In this document: piece after piece, positions 33,452 to 42,749 of the stretch
How the letters are laid out: the number at the start of each line of letters is the position of its first letter
How positions within the stretch are numbered: the first letter of the stretch is position 1
DNA from: Bacteroidaceae bacterium
GTDB taxonomy: Bacteria; Bacteroidota; Bacteroidia; Bacteroidales; Bacteroidaceae
Length of the DNA stretch: 64,000 nt
NCBI GenBank assembly: GCA_017503645.1
Contig: JAFVSR010000087.1
Span: 1-64,000 of the forward strand
Direction of reading: 5' to 3'
Made by a program: the position numbers and the translations under genes
Notes under the pieces: model-generated
Told to the model about the DNA's origin: nothing
Database searches by the model: none
Seen by the model: only the letters and a program-made list of their open reading frames with translations

Positions 33452-34792
33452 TCAGAGGGTAAGCAGTGCCTTTTCGGCCTCGCGGCTCTTGGAGAAGTTC
33501 ATTGCGTTGTATGTGCTCTCCATAAGGGCTGTTATCTGCTCGTTGCACAGGTTGCCTATGCTGCCTTCGTGCGTGTGGTTTATCTTCTTGTTGGGGGTGA
33601 ATGTACCGGCCTCTATGTCGAGCCCCACCTTCTTGTATGCATCGCGGAAGGGCATTCCCTCGGCTGCAAGGCGGTTCACCTCCTCCACGCTGAACATTGC
33701 ATCGTAGCGGTTGTCCTCCAGGATGCTCTCGTTTACCTCTATGCGCTTTATTATGTAGGTTGCCATTGCTATGCACTCCTTTATCTCGCCGAAGGCGGGC
33801 AGGAATAGTTCCTTTATTATCTGCAGGTCGCGGAAGTAGCCGCAGGGCAGGTTGTTCATTATGAGGATAATGTCTGTGGGCAGTGCTTGCAGGCGGTTGC
33901 ACTTGGCGCGCAGCAGTTCGAACACGTCGGGGTTCTTCTTGTGTGGCATAATGCTGCTGCCTGTGGTGCACTCGGCAGGCAGTTTTACGAAACCGAAATT
34001 CTGCGAGTTGAACATACAGGCATCGAATGCTATCTTGGCAAGTGTGCCGGCTACGGTTGCAAGGGCGTATGCTACGTTCCTTTCGCACTTGCCGCGCCCC
34101 ATCTGTGCATATACCACGTTGTAGTTCATTGAGTCGAACCCAAGCAGTTCGGTGGTCATTGTGCGGTTCAGGGGGAACGACGAGCCATAGCCTGCTGCCG
34201 AACCAAGCGGGTTGCGGTTACACATCTTGTAGGCTGCCTGCAGAAAGAGCATATCGTCGGCAAGGCTCTCGGCGTATGCGCCGAACCACAATCCGAACGA
34301 CGATGGCATTGCCACTTGCAGGTGGGTGTAGCCGGGCATAAGCACATCCTTGTGCTTGTTGCTCTGCTCAATGAGTGCATCGAATAGTTCCTTTACACCC
34401 TCGCACACATCCTGCAACTCCTTGCGGGTGAACAGTTTGAGGTCGAGCAATACCTGGTCGTTGCGCGAACGGCCGCTGTGTATCTTCTTGCCCGTGTCGC
34501 CCAGCTTGCGTGTGAGCATAAGCTCCACCTGCGAGTGTACATCCTCCACGCCCTCTTCAATGATGAACTCGCCCTTTTCTATGGCAGCGTATATGTTGCG
34601 CAGTTCGGCGTGCAGGCTGTTCTTCTCCTCTTCGGTTAGCATCCCTATGGTGGCAAGCATAGCGCTGTGTGCCAGCGAGCCCATTACGTCGTAGGGTGCA
34701 AGGAAGAGGTCGAGTTCGCGGTCCTTGCCCACGGTGAAGCGCTCAATCTCGGGGTTTACGTCTATATTCTTTTCCCAAAGTTTTTTTGCCAT
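33452..34792 (-). CDS. argH: Argininosuccinate lyase
   Basis: Cleaves argininosuccinate to arginine and fumarate, the last step of arginine synthesis. The 446-aa protein begins MAKKLWEKNIDVNPEIERFT and carries the fumarase/aspartase-superfamily motifs: DVHSQVE, GRSRNDQVLLDLKLF and the signature loop GSSIMPHKKNPD with the catalytic Ser. The length is normal (about 450). It is the last gene of a minus-strand unit, 10 bp behind the SRPBCC gene. Confidence 0.95.
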   Translation of the reverse strand: MAKKLWEKNIDVNPEIERFTVGKDRELDLFLAPYDVMGSLAHSAMLATIGMLTEEEKNSLHAELRNIYAAIEKGEFIIEEGVEDVHSQVELMLTRKLGDTGKKIHSGRSRNDQVLLDLKLFTRKELQDVCEGVKELFDALIEQSNKHKDVLMPGYTHLQVAMPSSFGLWFGAYAESLADDMLFLQAAYKMCNRNPLGSAAGYGSSFPLNRTMTTELLGFDSMNYNVVYAQMGRGKCERNVAYALATVAGTLAKIAFDACMFNSQNFGFVKLPAECTTGSSIMPHKKNPDVFELLRAKCNRLQALPTDIILIMNNLPCGYFRDLQIIKELFLPAFGEIKECIAMATYIIKRIEVNESILEDNRYDAMFSVEEVNRLAAEGMPFRDAYKKVGLDIEAGTFTPNKKINHTHEGSIGNLCNEQITALMESTYNAMNFSKSREAEKALLTL

Positions 34793-34802
34793 AGTCCTCT
34801 CT

Positions 34803-35213
34803 TTAGTATGCTATTAGTGCAAGTGCGTCGGCTATCTTCTCCAGGCCCTCTTTCAATGGTTTTTCAATCATTGCACGGAGCATAAAGTTAATTTCGGCCT
34901 TTGCCACCACGCGCATTTTGGAAGCCTGTTCGCCGTCGGGGATTATCTGTATCCAGAAGTTGGCGGGCATAGGCGAGCCTTCGGTCTCGAATTTTATGCA
35001 TTTGGGTGCTTCTCGCTCCACCACCTTAAGGGTGATTTTGCCCACGGGGGGCACATCCACGGTAACGCGGTCGCGGTCGTATGTGAGCTCCTTTACTTTG
35101 TCCTGTGGCACACGGTCCTTTATGCTCTCGAGGTTGTTGAGGTCCTCTAATTTGCTATATACCCTCTCCTGTGGGTAGGGTATGTTCTTTACACTGCTTT
35201 CGTATTGGCTCAT
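34803..35213 (-). CDS. SRPBCC (START-like) family protein
   Basis: The 136-aa protein has the pattern of a small START-like hydrophobic-pocket fold: an N-terminal strand with SVKNIPYPQERVYSKLEDL, a middle DRVTVDVPPVGKITLKVVER, and the long C-terminal helix LRAMIEKPLKEGLEKIADALA. The ligand is unknown. In Bacteroidales this gene regularly lies between pyrE and argH, as here (6 bp and 10 bp spacing), so it is co-transcribed with nucleotide and arginine synthesis genes. Confidence 0.8.
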   Translation of the reverse strand: MSQYESSVKNIPYPQERVYSKLEDLNNLESIKDRVPQDKVKELTYDRDRVTVDVPPVGKITLKVVEREAPKCIKFETEGSPMPANFWIQIIPDGEQASKMRVVAKAEINFMLRAMIEKPLKEGLEKIADALALIAY

Positions 35214-35219
35214 AGCGGC

Positions 35220-35864
35220 TTATTTTAGGTCGTTTCTCCACTCCGAGGGGTTGGCACGCCACTCCTTCAATGTGGGCATAACCTCCTCTGTTATGTAACC
35301 GGTCTCTTTGGCGGCCTCAAGCACTGCCTCGTAGTTGGTGAGGGTGATGAGCTTTACGCCTGCATTGGCAAATGCCTCCTGTGCAACGCCGAAGCCGTAT
35401 GTGAACGATGCCACCATACCCACAACCTCAACGCCTGCTGCACGCAGTGCATCAACTGCCTTGAGGCTGCTGAGGCCGGTAGATACAAGGTCCTCTATCA
35501 CAACTACCTTTGCGCCGGGCTGTATGTCGCCTTCAATCTGGTTGCCCAGGCCGTGGTCTTTGGCTTTGGGGCGCACATATACAAAGGGCTTGGCAAGCTC
35601 CTCGGCAACAAGGGCACCCTGTGCAATGGCTCCTGTGGCAACGCCTGCAACGGTGTCGGCCTCGGGGAACTCCTGGAGTATGAGGTTGGCAAGGCCCAAT
35701 TTTACGCGTGTGCGCAGTTCGGGGAACGAGAGTGTCTTGCGATTGTCGCAGTAGAAGGGCGATTTCCAACCCGATGCCCAGGTGAAAGGCTCTGTGGGTT
35801 GCAGTTTTACGGCTTTGATTTTGAGCAGCTCGGCTGCAAGAATTAGTTCTGATTTTGTTGCCAT
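35220..35864 (-). CDS. pyrE: Orotate phosphoribosyltransferase
   Basis: Joins orotate and PRPP to give OMP in pyrimidine synthesis. The 214-aa protein has the PRPP-binding motif VVVIEDLVSTGLSSLKAV (about 125-142), the N-terminal FYCDNRKTLSFPE, the YVRPKAKDHGLGNQIEG loop and VAGVATGAIAQGALVA. First gene of the minus-strand pyrE-SRPBCC-argH operon, with a TATCTTCGC box upstream. Confidence 0.94.
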   Translation of the reverse strand: MATKSELILAAELLKIKAVKLQPTEPFTWASGWKSPFYCDNRKTLSFPELRTRVKLGLANLILQEFPEADTVAGVATGAIAQGALVAEELAKPFVYVRPKAKDHGLGNQIEGDIQPGAKVVVIEDLVSTGLSSLKAVDALRAAGVEVVGMVASFTYGFGVAQEAFANAGVKLITLTNYEAVLEAAKETGYITEEVMPTLKEWRANPSEWRNDLK

Positions 35865-35915
35865 AATCGTATAGTATTAAAAGTTTATAAATCGTTTTGT
35901 GTTTGGTTTATCTTT

Positions 35916-35924
35916 GCGAAGATA
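35916..35924 (-). promoter_or_regulatory. -7 box for pyrE operon
   Basis: TATCTTCGC on the minus strand, 52 bp upstream of the pyrE ATG. The overlapping plus-strand sequence TATCTTTGC (35909-35917) also fits the consensus, so the site is partly symmetric. Confidence 0.5.
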
Positions 35925-35955
35925 CGAAAAAGTAAATTAAGCGGGCGCTTTTTTG

Positions 35956-36294
35956 CTATTTTGTTTGGGTGTAGCCCTCTTTTTTGAGCAATTCAATTAT
36001 TTTCTCCTTGAAATCGCCCTGCACAAGAATTTCGCCATCCTTCACGCTGCCGCCGCTGCCGCATTAGCTCTTCAGCAGCTTGCCAAGCTCCTTTATGTCG
36101 TTGTCGCTGCCAATGAAATTCTTTATTATGGTTACCGTTTTGCCACCGCGGTGGTTCTTTTCTATGCTCACGCGCAGCTTCTGCTGCTGCTTGGGCAGGG
36201 TGCAAATTTCCTCCTTTTCATCGGTGGAATATTGGAAATCGGGGTTGGTGGAATATACTATGTTGAGCCTCTCCTTCCAGTCGTTCTTTTTCAT
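35956..36294 (-). pseudogene. SUI1/YciH-type translation factor with in-frame TAA
   Basis: The frame from 36294 encodes the first 76 residues of a SUI1 (eIF1-like) protein: LRVSIEKNHRGGKTVTIIKN and DNDIKELGKLLKS. It then hits TAA at 36064-36066, after which the same frame goes on with the typical C-terminal half CGSGGSVKDGEILVQGDF, then the KKEGYTQTK tail, to a stop at 35956. The stop replaces the residue normally Lys (LKSKCG.GGSVKDGEI), one substitution from AAA. Either the gene is inactivated, the stop is read through, or the base is a sequencing error. A TATCTTCGC promoter box is still present upstream. Confidence 0.75.
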
Positions 36295-36337
36295 TGCTTA
36301 ATGTGGTTTTTTGTGGGTTGTGCTTCTTTTTACCACT

Positions 36338-36346
36338 GCGAAGATA
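36338..36346 (-). promoter_or_regulatory. -7 box for the SUI1-type gene
   Basis: TATCTTCGC on the minus strand, 44 bp upstream of the SUI1 start codon. Confidence 0.5.
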
Positions 36347-36400
36347 CTATAATTTTGAACATTTTATATATAATTTTTTTATGTGCTCATAAAATAACGC

Positions 36401-36409
36401 TATTTTTGC
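36401..36409 (+). promoter_or_regulatory. -7 box for rex
   Basis: TATTTTTGC, a perfect TAnnTTTGC box, lies 36 bp upstream of the rex ATG at 36445. Confidence 0.55.
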
Positions 36410-36444
36410 TACGTTATAAATTATACACGCGTGAGAAACACATT

Positions 36445-37101
36445 ATGCCCGCAATAAGTAACATAGAAAAAGTTCCCGAACCCACCTTGCGCCGCCTGCC
36501 GTGGTATTTGTCGGTGTGCCGCCTGCTTAAATCGCGCGGCGAACAGTATGTTTCGTCCACCCGTTTGTCGAAGGAGACCAACATTGTGGCATCGCAGATA
36601 GCCAAGGACCTCTCCTGTGTGAATATCATAGGCCGCACCCGTGTGGGCTACGATATCGACAACCTGTTGCAGGTGCTCGAGGATTTTCTGGGCTTCACCC
36701 GTATGCACAAGGCTTTTTTGTTTGGGGTGGGCCGTTTGGGCACGGCGCTGCTCAACGATTCGGGCCTCAAGCAGTTCGGCCTTGAGGTGGTGGCGGCGTT
36801 CGATGTGAACCAACGCGTTGTGGGGCATAACATTTCGGGCATTCCTGTGTATCACATAAGCGAGCTCGAAAAGCAGATGCGCCGCCACAATGCAAAAATA
36901 GGGGTGCTCACCGTGCCCATTGACAGCGCACAGGAGGTGGCCGACAAAATGGTGGTGTGGGGCGTGAAGGCGATATGGAATTTCACCCCTCTGCGCATCA
37001 GGGTGCCCGAAAACATCGTGGTGCAGAATACATCGCTCTATGCCCACCTGTCGCTTATGTTTAACCGCCTCGAGGGCCTTGCCGCCGTCGATGATAAATA
37101 A
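36445..37101 (+). CDS. rex: Redox-sensing transcriptional repressor Rex
   Basis: Rex binds DNA when NADH is low and is released by NADH, controlling fermentation and anaerobic genes. The 218-aa product has an N-terminal winged helix (PEPTLRRLPWYLSVCRLLKS; SSTRLSKETNIVASQIAKDL) and a Rossmann domain with GVGRLGTALL (about 95) and the AFDVN acidic end that sets NAD(H) specificity. I start at 36445 after the -7 box; a longer upstream frame is not supported by the family. It is followed 9 bp later by a FAH-family gene, so they probably share a transcript. Confidence 0.93.
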   Translation: MPAISNIEKVPEPTLRRLPWYLSVCRLLKSRGEQYVSSTRLSKETNIVASQIAKDLSCVNIIGRTRVGYDIDNLLQVLEDFLGFTRMHKAFLFGVGRLGTALLNDSGLKQFGLEVVAAFDVNQRVVGHNISGIPVYHISELEKQMRRHNAKIGVLTVPIDSAQEVADKMVVWGVKAIWNFTPLRIRVPENIVVQNTSLYAHLSLMFNRLEGLAAVDDK

Positions 37102-37110
37102 CTTTTTCAG

Positions 37111-37725
37111 ATGAAGATAATTGCAGTTGGGAAAAACTACCCTTGCCACGCATACGAGTTCGACGGAACTACCGAGAAACCGCAGTTTCCTATGATTTTT
37201 ATGAAGCCCGATTCGGCCATCCTCAAGAACGGCAAGCATTTCTATATGCCCGATTTCCTTGGCCGCATAGATTACGAGGCCGAGGTGGTGGTGCGCATAA
37301 ACCAGCTTGGCAAGAGTATCCCTGCCCGTTTTGCTCATCGTTACTACGATGCCATAACCGTGGGAATTGATTTCACTGCTCGTGATATGCAGCGCGCTTT
37401 TATTGAGGCGGGGGCTCCGTGGGAACTGTCCAAGGGCTTCGATGGCGCAGCGGTGTTGGGCGAGTTCCGCCCAATAGAGCAATTCGATATAAAGGATACA
37501 AATTTTTCGCTCACAATAGACGACGAAACCGTGCAGAGCGCCAATACATCGCAGATGCTCTTCCCGGTTGACGAGGTTATCGCCTACGTGAGCCGCTTCT
37601 GCACGCTTAAAACAGGTGACTTGATATTTACGGGAACCCCCGCCGGTGTGGGCGAGGCGCGCATAGGTACCCATTTGAAGGGTTTCCTTGGCAACGACAA
37701 GGTTCTCGATTTTCATATACGATAG
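37111..37725 (+). CDS. Fumarylacetoacetate hydrolase (FAH) family protein
   Basis: The 204-aa protein has the core FAH fold: MIFMKPDSAIL, the metal-binding DYEAEVVVRINQLGK and ITVGIDFTARDMQ, SKGFDGAAVLGEF and TGDLIFTGTPAGVG. Family members cleave C-C bonds or tautomerise oxaloacetate-like acids using Mg; the substrate here is unknown. In Bacteroidales this gene commonly precedes porU, as here, 3 bp upstream. Confidence 0.88.
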   Translation: MKIIAVGKNYPCHAYEFDGTTEKPQFPMIFMKPDSAILKNGKHFYMPDFLGRIDYEAEVVVRINQLGKSIPARFAHRYYDAITVGIDFTARDMQRAFIEAGAPWELSKGFDGAAVLGEFRPIEQFDIKDTNFSLTIDDETVQSANTSQMLFPVDEVIAYVSRFCTLKTGDLIFTGTPAGVGEARIGTHLKGFLGNDKVLDFHIR

Positions 37726-37728
37726 ATT

Positions 37729-40700
37729 ATGAGTACAAGAAATTCATTCGTTACGGCCCTGCTGCTCTTCCCCGCTATGTTGTGGGGGCAGTTTACCGAT
37801 GTCCTTTGGGGCACGGCTCAGGGCGACACCATATTGCCCGTATGCACCCACGTACAGCAGCTGCCTGCCGATTACGAGGGCTATAGATATACAGCGCATA
37901 TAGAATACCCCGAATTCTGCCCAATGACGGCTGCCGAGGTGGCCCGTTACCATCTGGCAGGGCGCGAGGTTTTGTTCTGCGCGTGGCCGGTGATAGATGC
38001 GCGTGTGACCATTGCAGCCAAGGAGCCGCAGCTCGATGTGTCGTTTGTGCCGGTGGTGTTTGTCGATGGCAAGTTCCTGCGCATAAACTCATACAAACTG
38101 GTTGTAAAAAGAGAGGCCGCAAGCCGCCCTGCAAAGGCCGTCACCCGCTCGGCGGCAGAGCGCTATGCCGCAAATTCGGTTCTTGCAGAGGGGCGCTGGG
38201 TGAAGATAAAGGTATCCTCCTCGGGCGTGCACCAGATAACCGCTGCCGACCTCTCCAAAATGGGTTTCAAGAACCCCGCAAAGGTTCGCCTTTACGGTTA
38301 CGGCGGCAACCAGTTGCCCGAAACGAATCTGCACAAGCTCATAGACGACCTGTGCGAGATACCGCTGTGGCGCGAGGGTAACCGCCTGCTCTTTTATGCC
38401 AACGGCCCCGTGTCGTGGAGCTACTCCGCTGGGCGTTATGTGCATAAGCAAAATGTCTATTCAAACTATGGCTGTTATTTCCTCACCGAGGGTGACGAGG
38501 AGCCTATGGCCTTCCCCGTGGCCGCCGAGGAGACAAGTTTTTCTTCGACATACACATCGTTCCCCCATTATACTTTCTATGAAAACGACGCCCTGTCGTT
38601 GTGCAATTACGGTCGCGTACTGCTCGACAGCTATAACTTTGCACAGGGGCGCATTAAAAGCTATACCTTCGATACCACCGGAATAACAGGGGAGAACGTG
38701 GTGCTGGATATTGCCTTTGGCAGCAGCGCCGAGGCCGACGGCAGCGTGGCAATAGATGTTGCGGGTACACGCGTGGGCTCCCTGAGCGTGCCGAAAAGGT
38801 CCTCTACCGACCTGGGCCGCATTTCGAGCGGGCGTTACAATGTGACGGCGTTGAACGAAAAAACGGTCATCAAACTCACTCATAATGTCTCCTCCACGGC
38901 GCAGACGGGTTATCTCGATTATTTGCGCCTGAACTACCGCCGCAGTTTGCAGCTGCAGCAGCCGCAAATGAACTTTCGCGGTGCAAGCTCGTCGGCAACA
39001 AATGCAAAATATGTGATAGGCGGTGCCGACAATTCGGTGCGTGTGTGGCGCGTTACATCGCAAAACGATATATGCGAGATAAAGGGTACGTTCCAGGGTG
39101 GCGAATATTCAGTTATTGCCCCCGCCATCTTCAGCGAGGAGTATGTGGCACTGCGCACAAGCGAACCATTCCCGTCGGTGGAGGTTGCCGGCGTGGTTGC
39201 CAACCAGAACCTTCACGCTCTGCAACAGGCCGATATGGTTATTATAGTGCCGTCCAACGGTGCCTATCTGCAGCCTGCCGAGCGTCTGGCCCAAGCGCAC
39301 CGCACAATGGATGGCATATCGGTTGCTGTGGTAACCGCCGAGCAGGTGTATAACGAATTCTCGTCGGGTACCCCCGATGCCACGGCCTATCGCCGCTTTA
39401 TGAAGATGCTCTACGACCGCGCCTCGTCGGCTGCGGATGCTCCTAAATATTTGCTGCTCTTTGGCGATGGTATGGTAGATAACAGGGCTGTGACTACAAA
39501 AGGCCACAACCCCGACGACTATCTGTTGTGCTACGAATCGGAGAACTCGGTAAGTGCAATATATTCCTACGTGCTCGAAGATTACTATGGCTACCTCGAC
39601 GACGGTGAGGGTGCGAACCACACACGCGATAAGGTGGATATAGGTGTGGGCCGCTTCCCCGTGAAGAATCTTATGGAGGCCAATGCCGTAGTTGACAAAA
39701 CCATTGCCTATATGAAAAACGGCGAGGCCGGCGCCTGGCAGAATGTGATAGCCCTGCTGGGCGACGATGGCGACAAGAAGATCCCCAACCAGCATATGAA
39801 GGATGCCGAGAGTGTGGCACGTGTGGTTGGCGAGAACTATCCCGCATATATACTTGACCGCATCTATTGGGATAACTACGAGCCTGTGGCCAACTCCACG
39901 GGCAACAGCTATCCGCTGGTGACCGAGGCAATACGCGACCGCCTCGATGAGGGCGCGCTTGTGGTGAACTATTCGGGCCACGGCAGTGCCAACCTGCTGT
40001 CGCACGAGATGGTGTGGTTTGCATCGGATATGCAGGAACTTACATCGCCCCGCCTTCCCTTCTGGGTAACTGCCTCTTGCGACATAGGCCCGTTTGATAT
40101 GGGCGACGGCTCGCTCTCCGAGGCTGCCATCCTAAACCCCAACGGCGGCGCAGTGGGCCTCTTCACCACCACGCGCACCGTGTTACAGGTGTACAATGCC
40201 ATTATAAACCGTGCGTTTATGGAGGTGTTGCTCTCGCCCGTGCATAACGGCCTGCCGCAGGCTGTGGGCGATGCCGTGCGCAGGGCCAAAAACAATGTAA
40301 TCACGGCCGGTGCCACGGATGCCACCGATTTGAGCGAAAACAAGTTGCAGTTTGTGCTGCTTGGCGACCCTGCATTACGCCTCAAACTGCCGCAGTATAG
40401 TTTTGTGATAGAAAAGTTCAATGGTGTCGATGCGGCAACGGCAACCAACGTGTCGGCCGGCAGCAAACTCACGGTAGAGGGCTACGTGGCACAGCCCGAC
40501 GGCTCCCCGGCCACCGATTTTACAGGCCTGCTCACGTCGCAGCTCTACGACAGTGCCGAGGAGGTTACCACCCGCGACAACACTGGGCTTGGTGCCTACA
40601 GCTACACCGCCTATGAGAAAAATCTGTTCGTTGGCAGCGACTCGGTGAAGAATGGCCGTTTCAACATAACAATGCCGGTTCCTATGGATATGAGTTATAG

Positions 40701-41484
40701 CGGCGAGCAGGGGTTGTTGAGCCTTTTTGCGGTAGATAACACAAAGAGTGCCATAGCGCAGGGCAGTTTCGACAATTTCCTCATTGCAGGCACGGCGCCA
40801 TCGCTTGAGAACGATGGCAAGGGGCCCGAAATAAAACTCTTTATAAGCGGAGAGGCAACAACCGATGGGGTGGAGGTGAATGCCACACCATATATTTATG
40901 CCGAACTCTTCGATGAAAACGGAATAAACACCGTGGGTACGGGCGTGGGCCACGACATTATGCTCATAGTGGACAACGACATAGAACATACATATAACCT
41001 GAATGACGTGTACAATCCCGTGGTGGGCGATTACACACGCGGCACGGTGGGCATCACGCTTGGTAGTCTGTCGGCCGGCGAGCACACTGCGGTGCTGCGT
41101 GCCTGGGATTTGTATAACAACTCCTCGGTTGCGGAATTCTCGTTTATGGTGGTGCCCGGCCTTGCTCCGCACATTGCCAGCCTGGAGCTGAACCCCTCGC
41201 CCGCCCGTTTCGGGCAGTTGTCAACCTTTGTGCTTGCCCATAACTTCCCCGGCAGCACGCTCGATGTAACCATAGAGGTGTTCAATATGTTGGGGCAAAC
41301 GGTGTGGAAGAACAGCGAAACGGCCCACTGCGCAGGCAATGTATATACATATGACTGGGATGTGACAGCTTCGAGCGGTGCCGCAATGCCTACAGGTGTA
41401 TATCTGTGCCGCGCCTCAATATCGTCGGGCGGTGGCAGCGTGGTGACAAAATCGGGAAAATTCATTGTGATAAACAATAAATAG
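37729..41484 (+). CDS. porU: Type IX secretion sortase PorU (C25-like peptidase)
   Basis: PorU removes the C-terminal sorting domain of type IX cargo at the outer surface and links the cargo to lipopolysaccharide. The 1251-aa protein has a signal peptide (SFVTALLLFPAMLWGQ), a large N-terminal beta domain, a gingipain-like C25 domain (about 495-890) with catalytic His in NYSGHGSANLL (about 751) and Cys in TASCDIGPFD (about 783), and a C-terminal FlgD-like beta domain (FNMLGQTVWKN...MPTGVYLCRAS). Length and order fit PorU (about 1150-1250 aa). porV follows after 47 bp. Confidence 0.92.
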   Translation: MSTRNSFVTALLLFPAMLWGQFTDVLWGTAQGDTILPVCTHVQQLPADYEGYRYTAHIEYPEFCPMTAAEVARYHLAGREVLFCAWPVIDARVTIAAKEPQLDVSFVPVVFVDGKFLRINSYKLVVKREAASRPAKAVTRSAAERYAANSVLAEGRWVKIKVSSSGVHQITAADLSKMGFKNPAKVRLYGYGGNQLPETNLHKLIDDLCEIPLWREGNRLLFYANGPVSWSYSAGRYVHKQNVYSNYGCYFLTEGDEEPMAFPVAAEETSFSSTYTSFPHYTFYENDALSLCNYGRVLLDSYNFAQGRIKSYTFDTTGITGENVVLDIAFGSSAEADGSVAIDVAGTRVGSLSVPKRSSTDLGRISSGRYNVTALNEKTVIKLTHNVSSTAQTGYLDYLRLNYRRSLQLQQPQMNFRGASSSATNAKYVIGGADNSVRVWRVTSQNDICEIKGTFQGGEYSVIAPAIFSEEYVALRTSEPFPSVEVAGVVANQNLHALQQADMVIIVPSNGAYLQPAERLAQAHRTMDGISVAVVTAEQVYNEFSSGTPDATAYRRFMKMLYDRASSAADAPKYLLLFGDGMVDNRAVTTKGHNPDDYLLCYESENSVSAIYSYVLEDYYGYLDDGEGANHTRDKVDIGVGRFPVKNLMEANAVVDKTIAYMKNGEAGAWQNVIALLGDDGDKKIPNQHMKDAESVARVVGENYPAYILDRIYWDNYEPVANSTGNSYPLVTEAIRDRLDEGALVVNYSGHGSANLLSHEMVWFASDMQELTSPRLPFWVTASCDIGPFDMGDGSLSEAAILNPNGGAVGLFTTTRTVLQVYNAIINRAFMEVLLSPVHNGLPQAVGDAVRRAKNNVITAGATDATDLSENKLQFVLLGDPALRLKLPQYSFVIEKFNGVDAATATNVSAGSKLTVEGYVAQPDGSPATDFTGLLTSQLYDSAEEVTTRDNTGLGAYSYTAYEKNLFVGSDSVKNGRFNITMPVPMDMSYSGEQGLLSLFAVDNTKSAIAQGSFDNFLIAGTAPSLENDGKGPEIKLFISGEATTDGVEVNATPYIYAELFDENGINTVGTGVGHDIMLIVDNDIEHTYNLNDVYNPVVGDYTRGTVGITLGSLSAGEHTAVLRAWDLYNNSSVAEFSFMVVPGLAPHIASLELNPSPARFGQLSTFVLAHNFPGSTLDVTIEVFNMLGQTVWKNSETAHCAGNVYTYDWDVTASSGAAMPTGVYLCRASISSGGGSVVTKSGKFIVINNK

Positions 41485-41531
41485 ATGAAAATGCAGTTTT
41501 AATAAGGAGTAAATGTTGTAAAAAATAAAAT

Positions 41532-42725
41532 ATGGCAAAAAATAGAATTTTTTCAATACTGTTGCTTGCAGTGCTTTTGCTGCCGGCCGCCTATGCTCAG
41601 AAAGAGCAGTTTAACCCTGTATATACGGGTGTGACCTCTCTCTCTATCGCCCCCGATGCCCGCGCAGGTGCTATGGGCGATGTGGGTGTGGCTACCGACC
41701 CCGATGTCTTTTCGCAATATTGGAACCCCGCGAAATACCCTTTTAATATTGCGCGTGCGGGTGTGGCTATGTCCTATACACCTTGGCTCCGCCAGTTGGT
41801 GAACGACATCGACCTCATAAACCTTGCCGGCTTCTACCGCATAGGCGACTATTCGGCAGTGAGCGCTTCGCTCACATATTTTTCGCTGGGCGAGGTTACG
41901 ATGCTCAGTAACGATATGACAATAAAACCGTATGAAATGGCGGTGGATGTGGCCTACTCGCGTATGCTGTCGGAAAAACTGTCGGCAGCCATTGCCTTGC
42001 GTGCAATATATTCCGACCTGCAGTACTCTATGGACGAGGATGTGGAGCCGGGTAAGGCTTTTGCGGCAGATATGGCGCTGTACTATAACAACTACATTAT
42101 GATGGGCGACCGCGAGTGTATGCTGGGCCTTGGTATGAACATCTCCAACATTGGTACCAAGATATCTTACGATGGCGGTGCCACCAACGAATTTATCCCC
42201 ACCAACCTGCGTTTGGGTGCATCGCTATTGTATCCCATTGACGAGTACAATACAATATCGTTCAGCGTGGATATAAACAAACTGCTCGTGCCCACACGCC
42301 CCACATATGCGCAGTTCCTCGAGGAGAACGGATACGCTGCAGACGAGCAGGGCCTGCAGTCGGAATATGCATCGTGGCTCGACGCCGAGGGCTACAACGA
42401 CATATCCTCAATATCGGGTATCTTCAAGTCCTTCAACGATGCCCCCGGCGGTATGAGCGAGGAGCTCAAGGAGATTTATGGCGGTATAGGTGTGGAGTAT
42501 TGCTACAACCAACAATTTTCGCTGCGTGGCGGTTACCACTACGAGAACGAGTTTAAGGGAAACAGAAAGTACTATACCCTGGGTGCGGGCTTCAGAATGA
42601 GCGTGTTCTCATTGGATGCGGCCTACCTTATTTCGGCTGCGCAGAGCAACCCATTGGACCAGACACTCCGTTTCTCGCTCTCATTTGATATGGACGGCTT
42701 GCGCGACCTCTTCCGCCGTTATTGA
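41532..42725 (+). CDS. porV: Type IX secretion outer-membrane protein PorV
   Basis: PorV (LptO) collects cargo from the translocon and carries it to PorU. The 397-aa product has a signal peptide (IFSILLLAVLLLPAAYAQ), the conserved start SLSIAPDARAGAMGDVGVAT, and alternating amphipathic strands of a FadL-like barrel (for instance RLGASLLYPIDEYNTISF) ending in an aromatic-rich tail. porU-porV adjacency is typical. Confidence 0.92.
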   Translation: MAKNRIFSILLLAVLLLPAAYAQKEQFNPVYTGVTSLSIAPDARAGAMGDVGVATDPDVFSQYWNPAKYPFNIARAGVAMSYTPWLRQLVNDIDLINLAGFYRIGDYSAVSASLTYFSLGEVTMLSNDMTIKPYEMAVDVAYSRMLSEKLSAAIALRAIYSDLQYSMDEDVEPGKAFAADMALYYNNYIMMGDRECMLGLGMNISNIGTKISYDGGATNEFIPTNLRLGASLLYPIDEYNTISFSVDINKLLVPTRPTYAQFLEENGYAADEQGLQSEYASWLDAEGYNDISSISGIFKSFNDAPGGMSEELKEIYGGIGVEYCYNQQFSLRGGYHYENEFKGNRKYYTLGAGFRMSVFSLDAAYLISAAQSNPLDQTLRFSLSFDMDGLRDLFRRY

Positions 42726-42749
42726 TAACATATAAAAAGAATAAATACT

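Noticed and set aside
35953..36444. Long upstream extension of the rex reading frame
   Set aside because: It runs across the SUI1-type gene on the other strand and the rex promoter, and Rex homologues start at MPAISNIEKV.
36421..37716. A 431-codon minus-strand frame opposite rex and the FAH gene
   Set aside because: It is an antisense shadow across two well-supported genes.
39109..40005. A 298-codon minus-strand frame inside porU
   Set aside because: It is an antisense shadow of a GC-rich gene with strong third-position bias; it has no start context or recognisable domain.
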